Assembly: GCF_013488205.1 (NCBI RefSeq)
Contig: NZ_CP040908.1
Span: 434,001 to 498,000, forward strand
Reading direction: 5' to 3'
Length of the DNA stretch: 64,000 bases
Source: Empedobacter falsenii
GTDB taxonomy: Bacteria; Bacteroidota; Bacteroidia; Flavobacteriales; Weeksellaceae
The translations under genes were made by a program, and so were the position numbers. Under the pieces are notes generated by a model. The model was not told the origin of the DNA, searched no databases, and worked only from the letters and a program-made list of their open reading frames with translations. Of the stretch, positions 38,595 through 47,765 are shown piece by piece; within the stretch, counting starts at the first letter, position 1; the number at the start of each line of letters is the position of its first letter.

Positions 38595-39197
38595 ATGGCA
38601 AGATATACAGGACCAAAAACTAAAATTGCAAGAAAATTTGGACAACCAATTTTCGGTGACGATAAATCTTTTGAGAAAAAGAAATATCCTCCAGGGCAAC
38701 ACGGACCTAACAAAAGAAGAGCTAAAAAATCAGAATACGCTATTCAGTTAACTGAAAAACAAAAAGCAAAATATACTTACGGTATTTTAGAGCGTCAATT
38801 TGCTAACTTATACAAAAAAGCAAATGCTTCTAAAGGAATTACAGGTGAAGTATTATTACAATTATGTGAATCTCGTTTAGATAACGTAGTTTACCGTTTA
38901 GGTATCGCAAACTCACGTAGTGCTGCACGTCAATTAGTATCTCACAAACACGTAACTGTAAACGGAGAAATCGTGAACATCCCTTCTTACCAATTAAAAG
39001 CTGGTGATGTAATCGCTGTTAGAGAAAAATCTAAATCTTTAACTGCAATCACAAACTCTTTACACGCACGTAGCGAGTACGATTGGTTAATTTGGAACGA
39101 CGAACAAAAATCAGGAACTTTCACAAAAGCTCCAGAAAGAGTTCAAATTCCAGAAGATATTAAAGAGCAATTAATCGTCGAGTTATATTCTAAATAA
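38595..39197 (+). CDS. rpsD: 30S ribosomal protein S4
   Basis: The 200-residue S4 is a primary 16S rRNA binding protein and, in E. coli, the repressor of the alpha operon. It begins [21 protein letters not shown] and contains the S4 RNA-binding domain [32 protein letters not shown]. It lacks the four-Cys zinc knuckle of some species. Position before rpoA is normal. Confidence 0.98.
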   Translation: MARYTGPKTKIARKFGQPIFGDDKSFEKKKYPPGQHGPNKRRAKKSEYAIQLTEKQKAKYTYGILERQFANLYKKANASKGITGEVLLQLCESRLDNVVYRLGIANSRSAARQLVSHKHVTVNGEIVNIPSYQLKAGDVIAVREKSKSLTAITNSLHARSEYDWLIWNDEQKSGTFTKAPERVQIPEDIKEQLIVELYSK

Positions 39198-39219
39198 ACC
39201 TTAAAATCAGACTAATAAA

Positions 39220-40212
39220 ATGACTATTTTAAATTTCATCAAACCTGACAAAGTAATCTTAGTAGAGTCTGACTCTAAATTCGGACAATTCGAGTTCCGT
39301 CCATTAGAACCAGGATACGGGATTACAGTTGGAAATGCTCTACGTAGAGTGTTACTTTCTTCATTAGAAGGATATGCGATCACTTCAATCAAAATTGAAG
39401 GTGTTGAGCACGAATTTTCAACTATTCCAGGAGTAGTGGAAGATGTTACAGAGATCATTTTAAATCTGAAAAAGGTTCGTTTTAAGAAACAAATTGATGA
39501 ATCAGATGCTGAAACTGTAACTGCTACTATCTCAGGGCAAGATCAATTAACAGCAGGTGATTTAGGGAAATTTATTTCTGGATTCCAAGTTTTAAACCCT
39601 GAATTAGTTATCGCTAACTTAGACGCTAAAGTAAACGTAACAATTACATTTACAATCGAAAAAGGTAGAGGATACGTACCAGCTGATGAGAATAAAAAGG
39701 CTTCTGCGCCAATCGGTACTATAGCAATTGACTCAATTTACACTCCAATTAAGAATGTAAAATACGCAATTGAAAACTATCGTGTAGAACAAAAAACTGA
39801 CTACGAAAAATTAGTTTTTGAAATTACAACAGATGGTTCTATAACACCTCAAGATGCTTTAACTGAAGCAGCTAAAATCTTAATTCACCACTTTATGTTA
39901 TTCTCAGATGAGAGAATTACATTAGAAGCGGAAGAAGTTGCATCTGGTGAAACTTATGATGAAGAAGCATTACATATGCGCCAATTATTGAAAACAAAAT
40001 TGGTAGATATGGATTTATCAGTAAGAGCATTAAATTGTTTAAAAGCAGCTGAAGTTGAAACATTAGGCGAATTAGTTTCTTTCGCTAAGTCTGACTTAAT
40101 GAAATTCAGAAACTTTGGTAAGAAATCTCTTACAGAGTTAGAAGAATTGGTGGACAGCAAAGGTCTTAACTTTGGAATGGACATCGCAAAATATAAGTTA
40201 GACGTAGAATAA
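39220..40212 (+). CDS. rpoA: RNA polymerase alpha subunit
   Basis: The 330-residue alpha subunit dimerises to scaffold RNA polymerase assembly. The N-terminal domain has [31 protein letters not shown]; the C-terminal domain (about 250-330), which binds UP elements and activators, has [21 protein letters not shown] and [16 protein letters not shown]. It lies between rpsD (22 nt) and rplQ (12 nt). Confidence 0.99.
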   Translation: MTILNFIKPDKVILVESDSKFGQFEFRPLEPGYGITVGNALRRVLLSSLEGYAITSIKIEGVEHEFSTIPGVVEDVTEIILNLKKVRFKKQIDESDAETVTATISGQDQLTAGDLGKFISGFQVLNPELVIANLDAKVNVTITFTIEKGRGYVPADENKKASAPIGTIAIDSIYTPIKNVKYAIENYRVEQKTDYEKLVFEITTDGSITPQDALTEAAKILIHHFMLFSDERITLEAEEVASGETYDEEALHMRQLLKTKLVDMDLSVRALNCLKAAEVETLGELVSFAKSDLMKFRNFGKKSLTELEELVDSKGLNFGMDIAKYKLDVE

Positions 40213-40224
40213 TTTTATTAAAAA

Positions 40225-40698
40225 ATGAGACACGGAAAAAAATTTAACCATTTAGGTAGAACTGCCTCTCATAGAAGAGCTTTATTATCTAATTTAGCTA
40301 TAGCGTTGATTACTCACAAGAGAATTAACACAACAGTAGCAAAGGCTAAAGCATTACAAACATATGTTGAGCCTTTATTGACAAAGTCTAAAACAGACGA
40401 TACTAACAACCGTCGCGTTGTATTTTCATACTTACAAGATAAAGAAGCTGTAACTGAATTATTCAGAACTGTAGCTCCTAAAATTGCAAATCGTCCAGGA
40501 GGATACACTCGTATCATCAAAACTGGATTCCGTTTAGGTGACGGTGCTGATACTGCAATGATCGAGTTAGTAGATTTCAATGATATCTACACTAACGCGA
40601 AAGTAGAGAAAAAAGCAACTACACGTCGTAGTAAAAAAAGTACTAAAACAGAAGAAGCTGCACCAGCTGCTGAAACTGAAAGTACAGAAGAAGCATAA
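40225..40698 (+). CDS. rplQ: 50S ribosomal protein L17
   Basis: The 157-residue L17 begins [25 protein letters not shown], which is diagnostic, and has [28 protein letters not shown]. The last 35-40 residues are a Lys/Thr then Glu/Ala-rich tail not present in E. coli L17 but usual in Bacteroidota. It is the last gene of the ribosomal cluster and is followed by a strong terminator. Confidence 0.98.
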   Translation: MRHGKKFNHLGRTASHRRALLSNLAIALITHKRINTTVAKAKALQTYVEPLLTKSKTDDTNNRRVVFSYLQDKEAVTELFRTVAPKIANRPGGYTRIIKTGFRLGDGADTAMIELVDFNDIYTNAKVEKKATTRRSKKSTKTEEAAPAAETESTEEA

Positions 40699-40716
40699 TC
40701 TATTCGATTATATAGT

Positions 40717-40747
40717 AAAAAGCCTCCCAAATTGGGAGGCTTTTTTG
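40717..40747 (+). terminator. Terminator at the end of the ribosomal-protein cluster
   Basis: AGCCTCCC (40721-40728) pairs with GGGAGGCT (40734-40741) around AAATT, followed by a T-run. It ends the rpsH-rplQ transcript. Confidence 0.93.
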
Positions 40748-40890
40748 TGGATTTTATCTTACAAGATTATTTATTTTGAATAGCTCATTTAGCTTGAAAA
40801 TACGTTTATTATTCACTCAAGCTACTTTCTACATTATTAGTTGATTTATTTTGAATAATATTTTTATGTATTGATAAATTAGAGTTTCTC

Positions 40891-40983
40891 TTGTCACTCT
40901 AAACTCGTTTCAGAATATCATTTTCTTGAGAGGATGATGGGTGTTTTGTTTTCAGTTTGTCTTTCCGGGCTTGTCGAGGATCT
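40891..40983 (+). repeat. Two diverged copies of a short intergenic repeat
   Basis: TTGTCACTC then TAAACTCGTTTCAG (40891-40920) resembles the arms of the inverted repeat at 62060-62127. A second, weaker relative (GTCTTTCCGGGCTTGTCGAG, about 40959-40981) follows in the same direction. The shared pattern is roughly GTCAT-x-C-x-G-x-ACTTGTTTCA-x-x-ATCTC. The rest of this gap (40750-40890) is AT-rich with nothing recognised. Confidence 0.45.
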
Positions 40984-41015
40984 ATAAAAAAAAAGCCACT
41001 CTGAAGAGTGGCTTT
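40984..41015 (-). terminator. Terminator after the TonB receptor gene
   Basis: A 10-bp stem (AAAGCCACTC at 40992-41001 with its complement at 41006-41015) closes on TGAA. The A-run to the left is a U-run on the minus strand. Confidence 0.88.
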
Positions 41016-41038
41016 GATATTTGTCCGTTTTAAGTTGA

Positions 41039-43432
41039 TTAAAACTTATATCTTAATGTAGTCATCAATTGTCTTGGAGCAATTGGGTTTACACTATAAT
41101 TTTCGTGAACATTGTAATTCAACTCATTTGTAATATTAGATAATCTACATAATAATGAAAAGTTTTTCCATTTGTAGCCAGCCGATACATCAATCGTTGT
41201 GTAAGCTGATAATGGAATTTCTCTATCCAAAATTCCATTTGGTTGAGAAGGATCAATTTGGTTATTCCAACCTCCAATACGTTTACCAATATAGTTTGCG
41301 AGCGCACCGATAGAAAAGCCTTTCAATGCTCCATTTTGCAATGTGTAATGAAAACTTAAGTTTGCAGTATTTGCAGGAGTTCTTGTTAATCGATCACCTT
41401 CTACAAAACTACCTTTCAAACCAGATGTTTTTGTATAGCGCATATCATTGTAGCTATATCCGGCCATAATATTCAATCCAATAATTGGATGTGCAGTTAC
41501 ATCAACTTCGATTCCTTTACTTTTTGTAGCGCCACTAAGCACTTTTATTGTTGAATCTGTGTTTGGCGTTCCATCAGCTTTAAATTCTGCTGTTTGAGCT
41601 AAATTATTATTTTTGATTTGATACAAAGTAACATTTGTAGATAACAATCCTCTAAAGAAATCATTTTTGATACCAACTTCATATTGATCGATAATTGATG
41701 GTTTGATTGCTTTTAAATCTACTGTTGTACCAGAGTTTGGTGTGAATGAATTTGAGTAACTAGCAAAAATCGCCATATCTTTGATTGGTTGAAAAACGAT
41801 ACCAACTTTTGGCGAAAATGCTTCATCAACACGTTTTCCATCTTTTTTTACATCAACGGGAGTTTTCGTTAAATCTCTTGTTGTCACTTGAGCTTCTTGC
41901 CAAGACCAACGCAAACCAGCCAATACTTTTAATTGATCAGTCAAAGAAATTAAATCTTGAAAATAAACTCCAAAACGTCCTGTTTTAGTTGAAGCTATTT
42001 TTGTGTTTTTTGCCATTGGAATTGCACCTCCTTGATCAAAATTTTCAAAGTCAAATATATTTCCACTTCCATAATTCTTTTGATCAAATACATAAGTGAA
42101 AGCTTTACTACTAGAATAATCAAAATCAACACCTGTTAATAACTGATGTTTTATTTTTCCTGTATTGAAATTTCCTTGTAAATTAAGTTGCTCACCGTAC
42201 AATTGTTCTTGGTTTTTGTTTTGACCTAATGGTCTTGACCAATTTCCTTTTGCATCTGGTTGAATACGTTCCGTTCCTTTTGATTCTCTATCATATTGTT
42301 GAAAAGAGCTATTGAAATTAAGCTGCCAATCTTTGTTGAAATTATGCTTAACCAAAGCACTTGTACTGGCTTGTTTCGTTTTACCATTAGACCAAGTTGC
42401 GCCTAAATACATACTTCTAGGTAAATCAACAATTTCTTTTCCAATAATTGCCGTTCCAAAATCTGGCGTCCAATCATCATTTAAATAATCTGCTTGCAAA
42501 ACAAGTTCAGTTTTATCTGTAATTTTGAATAAAAAAGATGGGTTAACATAAAAACGTTCTCTTTTTACATCATTTCTAAAACTCTCAGAATTTTCGTAAG
42601 ATCCAGTAAAACGATACGCAATACTATTATTGATTGGTCCATAAATATCTAAAGATGGTTTGTAAAAAGCATTACTTCCCGCTTGCATACTGATTTCTCC
42701 ACCAAAATTAAACTTTGGTTTTTTTGTAACCATATTCAAAATTCCACCTGGTGCAACATTACCATAAAGTAAAGCCGCTCCACCTTTCAAAACTTCAACT
42801 CTTTCTAAAGATGAAACTTCTGGAATTGACCCATTATTGAATCTGAATCCATTTTTGAACATGTTATTGCTCGACATATCATAACCTCGTGACCAAAATG
42901 ATTCTTGAGCCGCTCCACGCGCAGAACCAACATAAACACCATTGACGTTTTTCACAACATCACTCAGTTTTATTGATTGTTGTTGTTCTATAACTTGATT
43001 GTCAATAATCTGGAAACTTTGCGGTAAATCAATTCCTTTTACATTCAAACCAGATAAAATACTTTCTTGTTTTTTATTCGGAGATTCAACTATTTTAATG
43101 ACAACTTCGCTAAGTGTAGTAATGTTTTCGTTCAATGTAAATGAAATTTCGCTTACTTCATTTATGTGAACTTCAATAGATTTTGTTTGTTTTTTTAGTC
43201 CTTCCCCTTCTAAAGTTATAGAATGTTGACCCTCTGGAAATTTCTCGAAACGAAATTCTCCATTTTCATCTGTAATTGTAGTATTTGTGGATTTCCCAAT
43301 TTTGATTGTAATTCCGGAAACTGGATATCCATCAGATGAAACAATTTTTCCTTCTACGATTCCGTAGTTTTGCGCAAATGTGCAAATAGAAGTTAGCAGA
43401 AAAAGTAACAGTAGTTTTAATTTAATTTTCAT
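41039..43432 (-). CDS. TonB-dependent siderophore receptor (FhuA/FcuA-like)
   Basis: The 797-residue outer-membrane protein takes up an iron-chelate using TonB energy. It has a signal peptide (cleaved near TFA-QNYG), a CarboxypepD-regulatory-like domain (about 24-105), a plug domain (about 130-235; GSARGAAQESFWSRGYDMSSN, LERVEVLKGGAALLYG, GGILNMVTKKP) and a 22-strand barrel ending in an aromatic residue (TLRYKF). The plug pattern is that of siderophore receptors, not SusC-type sugar receptors: no SusD gene is adjacent. The promoter is a perfect consensus flanked by paired TTATTTAGATTA repeats, fitting iron control. The exact ligand cannot be read. Confidence 0.92.
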   Translation of the reverse strand: MKIKLKLLLLFLLTSICTFAQNYGIVEGKIVSSDGYPVSGITIKIGKSTNTTITDENGEFRFEKFPEGQHSITLEGEGLKKQTKSIEVHINEVSEISFTLNENITTLSEVVIKIVESPNKKQESILSGLNVKGIDLPQSFQIIDNQVIEQQQSIKLSDVVKNVNGVYVGSARGAAQESFWSRGYDMSSNNMFKNGFRFNNGSIPEVSSLERVEVLKGGAALLYGNVAPGGILNMVTKKPKFNFGGEISMQAGSNAFYKPSLDIYGPINNSIAYRFTGSYENSESFRNDVKRERFYVNPSFLFKITDKTELVLQADYLNDDWTPDFGTAIIGKEIVDLPRSMYLGATWSNGKTKQASTSALVKHNFNKDWQLNFNSSFQQYDRESKGTERIQPDAKGNWSRPLGQNKNQEQLYGEQLNLQGNFNTGKIKHQLLTGVDFDYSSSKAFTYVFDQKNYGSGNIFDFENFDQGGAIPMAKNTKIASTKTGRFGVYFQDLISLTDQLKVLAGLRWSWQEAQVTTRDLTKTPVDVKKDGKRVDEAFSPKVGIVFQPIKDMAIFASYSNSFTPNSGTTVDLKAIKPSIIDQYEVGIKNDFFRGLLSTNVTLYQIKNNNLAQTAEFKADGTPNTDSTIKVLSGATKSKGIEVDVTAHPIIGLNIMAGYSYNDMRYTKTSGLKGSFVEGDRLTRTPANTANLSFHYTLQNGALKGFSIGALANYIGKRIGGWNNQIDPSQPNGILDREIPLSAYTTIDVSAGYKWKNFSLLCRLSNITNELNYNVHENYSVNPIAPRQLMTTLRYKF

Positions 43433-43440
43433 TCTATATT

Positions 43441-43452
43441 TTATTTAGATTA
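43441..43452 (+). promoter_or_regulatory. Putative operator copy 1 (TTATTTAGATTA)
   Basis: Twelve-base repeat in the predicted 5' leader of the TonB receptor gene, 9 bp from its start codon. An identical copy lies at 43502-43513. Fur-type binding is inferred from the gene's role. Confidence 0.5.
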
Positions 43453-43469
43453 GATAAAAATAATTTCGA

Positions 43470-43500
43470 CAAATGTAAACTTTTGAAAGAATTATTCAAA
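43470..43500 (-). promoter_or_regulatory. Consensus promoter of the TonB receptor gene
   Basis: On the minus strand: TTTG (43500-43497), a 19-bp spacer, TACATTTG (43477-43470). All positions match the Bacteroidota consensus. Transcription should start near 43464, 32 nt before the ATG. Confidence 0.8.
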
Positions 43501-43501
43501 C

Positions 43502-43513
43502 TTATTTAGATTA
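43502..43513 (+). promoter_or_regulatory. Putative operator copy 2 (TTATTTAGATTA)
   Basis: Second identical copy, directly upstream of the -33 element. The two copies are 61 bp apart and bracket the core promoter. Between here and the next promoter (43514-43742) the sequence is AT-rich with nothing else recognised. Confidence 0.5.
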
Positions 43514-43742
43514 ATTAATAATAACATATAAGTAATTTAAAATCAAGCGTATATGTATTTTTAATTTATTTGAAAATTTATTTTTTTGTTTGAATGATTT
43601 GTTTTTTGATAAAATGAGTCAGATTATTTGTCAAATTGTTAATAAAATCTAAATTTTCTTAAACTAAGATTCTTTTCATTTATCTAATTTTCTAGATATG
43701 ATTGTTTTAAAATCTTAATGTTAAAAAATCAACTAAAATCCT

Positions 43743-43750
43743 TATTTTTG
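43743..43750 (+). promoter_or_regulatory. -7 element for the DUF6263-glycosyltransferase group
   Basis: TATTTTTG, a full TAnnTTTG match, predicts a start near 43756 and a leader of about 38 nt before the ATG at 43794. Confidence 0.5.
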
Positions 43751-43793
43751 GATTGATTTTGGCAATAAACCAATTATCAAACATAAAATTGAT

Positions 43794-44864
43794 ATGAAAA
43801 AATTACTATTCATGATGGCTGTCGCAATGGCAGTTGTTTCATGTAAAAAAGATGATAAAGTCGTAGGAAAAGATAAAGACGGAAAAGAATTAATTGTGAA
43901 CGAAAAAGGTGATACAGTTGCCAAAACGGAAACAACAGATTCTTTGAAAGTCGCTGAAAAGCCTGCTGAGCCAGAAGTTGTAGCAATAACAAAAGGTGCA
44001 GATGACAAATATGCATACAAATACAATTTAGAGATAGGAAAGACTTATCCAATGACGTTGGGAATTAAAACAACTCACACGGCTTCGGATGGGAAAGAAT
44101 CTCAGAAAATGTCAAGCGAAAGTAAAAAACAAATTGATTATACGGTAAAAGATTTCAAAGATGGTGTGTATACATTAGAAGTGAAATCTAAACAATATAG
44201 CGAGAAAATGACAGATCCATCTGGAAAATCAATTTCGTATGATACAAATGCTGCGAAACCTGCGAACAAAGATATTGCGGTTTCTTGGTCGATTTACAAA
44301 GCGATGACAGGGAAAACGTATACAATGAAAGTTGATCAGAAAGGAAAAGTTGTAAGCGTTGATGGATTAGAAGGAATCAAAACTTCAATTCTTAATTCTG
44401 TGAAGAAACAAGTTTCTGCAGAAGAGTTCAAATTCTTTACGCAGATTATTGATAATTCATTAAACAAACAAGCAATTTCTTCTCAATTTGAAGAAACAAT
44501 GAATATTTTCCCTAACAAAACTTTAGCGCTTAAAGAATCTTGGAGCGATAGTCAAAAAATTGACCAAGGTCCAATGAAAGGAAATATTTCAATGAAGAGA
44601 ACTTTAGCAAGTGTTGAGCCTGTAAATACGACAATTACTGTAAATGGAACGCAAAGTTTGAAAGGTAATGAGTCGCAACAAGGTGTTACAATGTCTGCGA
44701 ATAGTAGTGCGAATGTAGATGGAAAAATTTTGTTGGATACTAAATCTGGTTGGATCAACAAAGTTAATTTAACGAAAAAGGAAACATTAAAACGTACAGT
44801 GGAAGCGCAAGGTCAAAAACAAACGATGACTGAGTCGGTTACAACTGTCACAACAGTTAACTAA
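43794..44864 (+). CDS. DUF6263-like lipoprotein
   Basis: The 356-residue product has a lipoprotein signal (MKKLLFMMAVAMAVVSC, Cys at 17) followed by a charged, flexible stretch and a beta-rich domain with lines such as YNLEIGKTYPMTLGIKTTHT and DTKSGWINKVNLTKKETLK. This matches the DUF6263 family, whose function is unknown. It should be anchored in the outer membrane on the periplasmic side. It opens a tight group: DUF4834 begins 2 nt after its stop. Confidence 0.75.
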   Translation: MKKLLFMMAVAMAVVSCKKDDKVVGKDKDGKELIVNEKGDTVAKTETTDSLKVAEKPAEPEVVAITKGADDKYAYKYNLEIGKTYPMTLGIKTTHTASDGKESQKMSSESKKQIDYTVKDFKDGVYTLEVKSKQYSEKMTDPSGKSISYDTNAAKPANKDIAVSWSIYKAMTGKTYTMKVDQKGKVVSVDGLEGIKTSILNSVKKQVSAEEFKFFTQIIDNSLNKQAISSQFEETMNIFPNKTLALKESWSDSQKIDQGPMKGNISMKRTLASVEPVNTTITVNGTQSLKGNESQQGVTMSANSSANVDGKILLDTKSGWINKVNLTKKETLKRTVEAQGQKQTMTESVTTVTTVN

Positions 44865-44865
44865 A

Positions 44866-45123
44866 ATGAAAACAATTCTTTGGGTTCTAGTTTTAAGTAT
44901 TATTTTCTTAACTATTTTTAGATTTTTAAGAAAAGTATTTGCTGTAAAAAAAGTTTTTCAAGAAGCAATTAATCAGCAAAGAAACGCTTATAATGAAAGC
45001 CAAAACTCAAATGATTCGTATAACGAATCGAAACCAAACACATCTTTCGACAAACCGAAATATAATATAGACGCCGAAACGGTGGATTACGAAATAATCG
45101 AAGAAAAAAAGGATGAAAAATAA
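44866..45123 (+). CDS. DUF4834 family small membrane protein
   Basis: The 85-residue product has one N-terminal membrane segment (about 3-20) and a polar, disordered tail ending in acidic residues (TVDYEIIEEKKDEK), as in DUF4834. Its end overlaps the YfhO gene by 11 nt, showing tight coupling. The family is small and uncharacterised; its steady place before YfhO suggests a partner role. Confidence 0.8.
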   Translation: MKTILWVLVLSIIFLTIFRFLRKVFAVKKVFQEAINQQRNAYNESQNSNDSYNESKPNTSFDKPKYNIDAETVDYEIIEEKKDEK

Positions 45124-47758
45124 AAAGAATTTACTCTACGTTCTTATCTCATTGCTGCTTTTTGTAGTGATTGCATTGGTGTATTGTTCACCAGTTTTAT
45201 CGGGAAAATCTGTTATTCAGCCTGATATTATCAACTACAAAGGTAGTGCGCAAGAAATGTTAACGTATCAAGACAAAACAGGCGAAAATGTCTATTGGTC
45301 TGATGCGATGTTTGGTGGAATGCCAACCTATCAAACTGGTGCGAAATATAGTTTTGATATCATCAAAACCATTGATGGCGCATTCAGATTTTTACCGCGT
45401 CCCGCAGATTACATTTTCTTGTTATTTACAGGATTTTTTATACTTGGCTTAACGCTTTTCAAAAAGTGGCAATACGCTTTAGTCGGTGCAATTTTCTTTG
45501 CATTTGGTTCGTATTATTTCGAATTAATTGCAGCCGGACATAACGGAAAGCTACATACAATTGGGTATTTCGCGCCTTTGGTTGCCGGAATTCTTCTATT
45601 GTATCGCAAAAAATACATTGCAGGTTTTGTACTCACAACCTTGTTTATGGGATTGCAATTACAAGCCAATCACATTCAAATGACGTTCTATTTGTTTTTA
45701 GCGATGTTGGTTTTTGTAATCGTTCAATTCATCGATAGTTTAAAGAAAAAAGAATTACCAGATTTCTTAAAATCATCTGCATTAGTAATTGTCGCTGTAA
45801 TTATTGCAGCAGGATTGAATGCAAATCGATTATTGTCAACTTACGAATACAGTAAAGAAACGACACGTGGAAAGTCTGAAATGACGTTGTTGAAAAAGAA
45901 TTCGAATGGATTAGATCACGATTATATCACACAATGGAGTTATGGGAAATTAGAAACACTAAATCTTTTTATTCCAAATTTGATGGGAGGTGGTTCGCAA
46001 ACGAATCCAGAAGATTTAAAGAATTATACATCCGAATTACAAAATGCACAGTATAGCCTTGGTGAAGATGAGTTCAATCAGCAGGTTTTTCAAGCTGTGG
46101 CAAGTCAGCCTAGAAGTACATATTGGGGAGATCAGCCAGGAACTTCTGGACCCGCTTATCAGGGAGCTGTAGTTGTTTTCTTGTTTATTATCGGAATGTT
46201 TATGGTGCGTGGAAAATACGTAACCTATAAAAAATGGTTAGTTGGAGCAACGATTTTAAGTTTCATTTTAGCTTGGGGTAAAAATTTACCTTTCGTTACC
46301 AACTTATTCATCGACTATTTCCCTATGTACGATAAATTCCGTGCCGTATCATCAATCTTGGTGATTGCCGAATTTACAATGCCTTTCTTAGCAATTTTGA
46401 CTTTATATTATTTCTTTAATTCTGACGAATCAGATGAATTCAAAAAGAAAGTACTTTATATAGCTGGTGGTTCTACAGTCGGAATTCTAATTATTTTCTT
46501 CTTATTCGGTGGAATGATTTTTCCATTTACATCAGAGAATGAAAAATTAATGACTGAACAATTAATCGGACAAATTCAGCAAGCAAATCCAAATGCAATC
46601 GGACTTTGGGATGGATTAATAAAACGATTAGATGAAGCATTAATTCAAGATAGAATTTCTATGTTTAAAGCGGATACAGTTCGCACATTGATTTTTGTTT
46701 TGTTCACAATGGCTTTGTTGTTGGCTTATTTATTCAAGTTTATCAAAAAACCAATTATCGTCATTTTAGCGATTGGTGCATTGGCTTTTATTGACGGATT
46801 TACGGTGAATAAAAGATATTTGAACGAAGATAATTTTGTATCTAAATACATTGTTGATAATCCTTTCCCAACTGAAATGTCGCCTCGTTTACAAACTGAA
46901 GCAGAGAACAACAATAATGTAGCGCAAATTGCTTACAAAGTTCCATTGAATAATTTATTATTAAATATTTCAAAACAAGATAAATCACATTTCCGTGTGT
47001 ACAATACGGTTTTGAGTACATTTAATGAAGCTGGAACTTCATATTTTGTTCCTTCAATTGGTGGTTATCATGCGGCGAAATTAGGAAAATACCAAGATGT
47101 TGTGGATATCTATTTTTCTCAAGATCCGCAATTGAAAAAATATGGAATCAAAGATGAAACAGGTTTGATTAATGTATTGAATATGATGAATACGAAATAC
47201 ATTATTCATGGAAGTCCAACGGAGCCGCAAGTACAGCAAAATCCTACAGCTTTGGGAAGTGCGTGGTTAGCCTCAAATATTAAATGGACAGAAAATGCAA
47301 ATGATGAAATTTTAGCGATAAATTCTACACCAGTTGATCATACGGTTATTTTACGTAAAGATTTGGTTGAGAATAAAAACTTAAATGTTTCGGCAGATGC
47401 TAATTCTAAAATTGAATTGGTTGATTATTCACCGATGAAAATGACGTATAAATCTTCTTCTAACGCAGATCAAATTGCTGTTTTCTCAGAAGTTTATTAT
47501 CCGCACGGTTGGATTGCAACGGTTGATGGAAAAGAAGTTCCGATCGAAAAAGCGAATTATGTTTTGCGTGCAGTTCCTGTACAGAAAGGAAATCACACAA
47601 TCGTGATGGAATTTAAACCACAAGTTATTTCTACTGGAAATATGATTGTGATTGTTTCGAATATTTTACTTTTAATCGTTGTGGCTGGAGGTATTTATTT
47701 GGGATATAAAAAATGTTCTACAAAAGAGAATTTAAACTTAGCCGCTGAAAAGGCTTAA
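45113..47758 (+). CDS. YfhO family membrane glycosyltransferase-like protein
   Basis: The 881-residue protein has about 12-14 membrane segments in its first 600 residues and a C-terminal soluble beta domain (about 740-840; YYPHGWIATVDGKEVPIEKANYVLRAVPV), plus a last membrane segment. This is the YfhO layout, a GT-C-like fold thought to use polyprenyl-linked sugars to glycosylate envelope polymers; in Bacillus and Listeria, YfhO relatives modify teichoic acids. The acceptor in a Gram-negative cell is unknown. It overlaps DUF4834 and is followed 7 nt later by a glycosyltransferase. Confidence 0.88.
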   Translation: MKNKKNLLYVLISLLLFVVIALVYCSPVLSGKSVIQPDIINYKGSAQEMLTYQDKTGENVYWSDAMFGGMPTYQTGAKYSFDIIKTIDGAFRFLPRPADYIFLLFTGFFILGLTLFKKWQYALVGAIFFAFGSYYFELIAAGHNGKLHTIGYFAPLVAGILLLYRKKYIAGFVLTTLFMGLQLQANHIQMTFYLFLAMLVFVIVQFIDSLKKKELPDFLKSSALVIVAVIIAAGLNANRLLSTYEYSKETTRGKSEMTLLKKNSNGLDHDYITQWSYGKLETLNLFIPNLMGGGSQTNPEDLKNYTSELQNAQYSLGEDEFNQQVFQAVASQPRSTYWGDQPGTSGPAYQGAVVVFLFIIGMFMVRGKYVTYKKWLVGATILSFILAWGKNLPFVTNLFIDYFPMYDKFRAVSSILVIAEFTMPFLAILTLYYFFNSDESDEFKKKVLYIAGGSTVGILIIFFLFGGMIFPFTSENEKLMTEQLIGQIQQANPNAIGLWDGLIKRLDEALIQDRISMFKADTVRTLIFVLFTMALLLAYLFKFIKKPIIVILAIGALAFIDGFTVNKRYLNEDNFVSKYIVDNPFPTEMSPRLQTEAENNNNVAQIAYKVPLNNLLLNISKQDKSHFRVYNTVLSTFNEAGTSYFVPSIGGYHAAKLGKYQDVVDIYFSQDPQLKKYGIKDETGLINVLNMMNTKYIIHGSPTEPQVQQNPTALGSAWLASNIKWTENANDEILAINSTPVDHTVILRKDLVENKNLNVSADANSKIELVDYSPMKMTYKSSSNADQIAVFSEVYYPHGWIATVDGKEVPIEKANYVLRAVPVQKGNHTIVMEFKPQVISTGNMIVIVSNILLLIVVAGGIYLGYKKCSTKENLNLAAEKA

Positions 47759-47765
47759 TTTTAGA

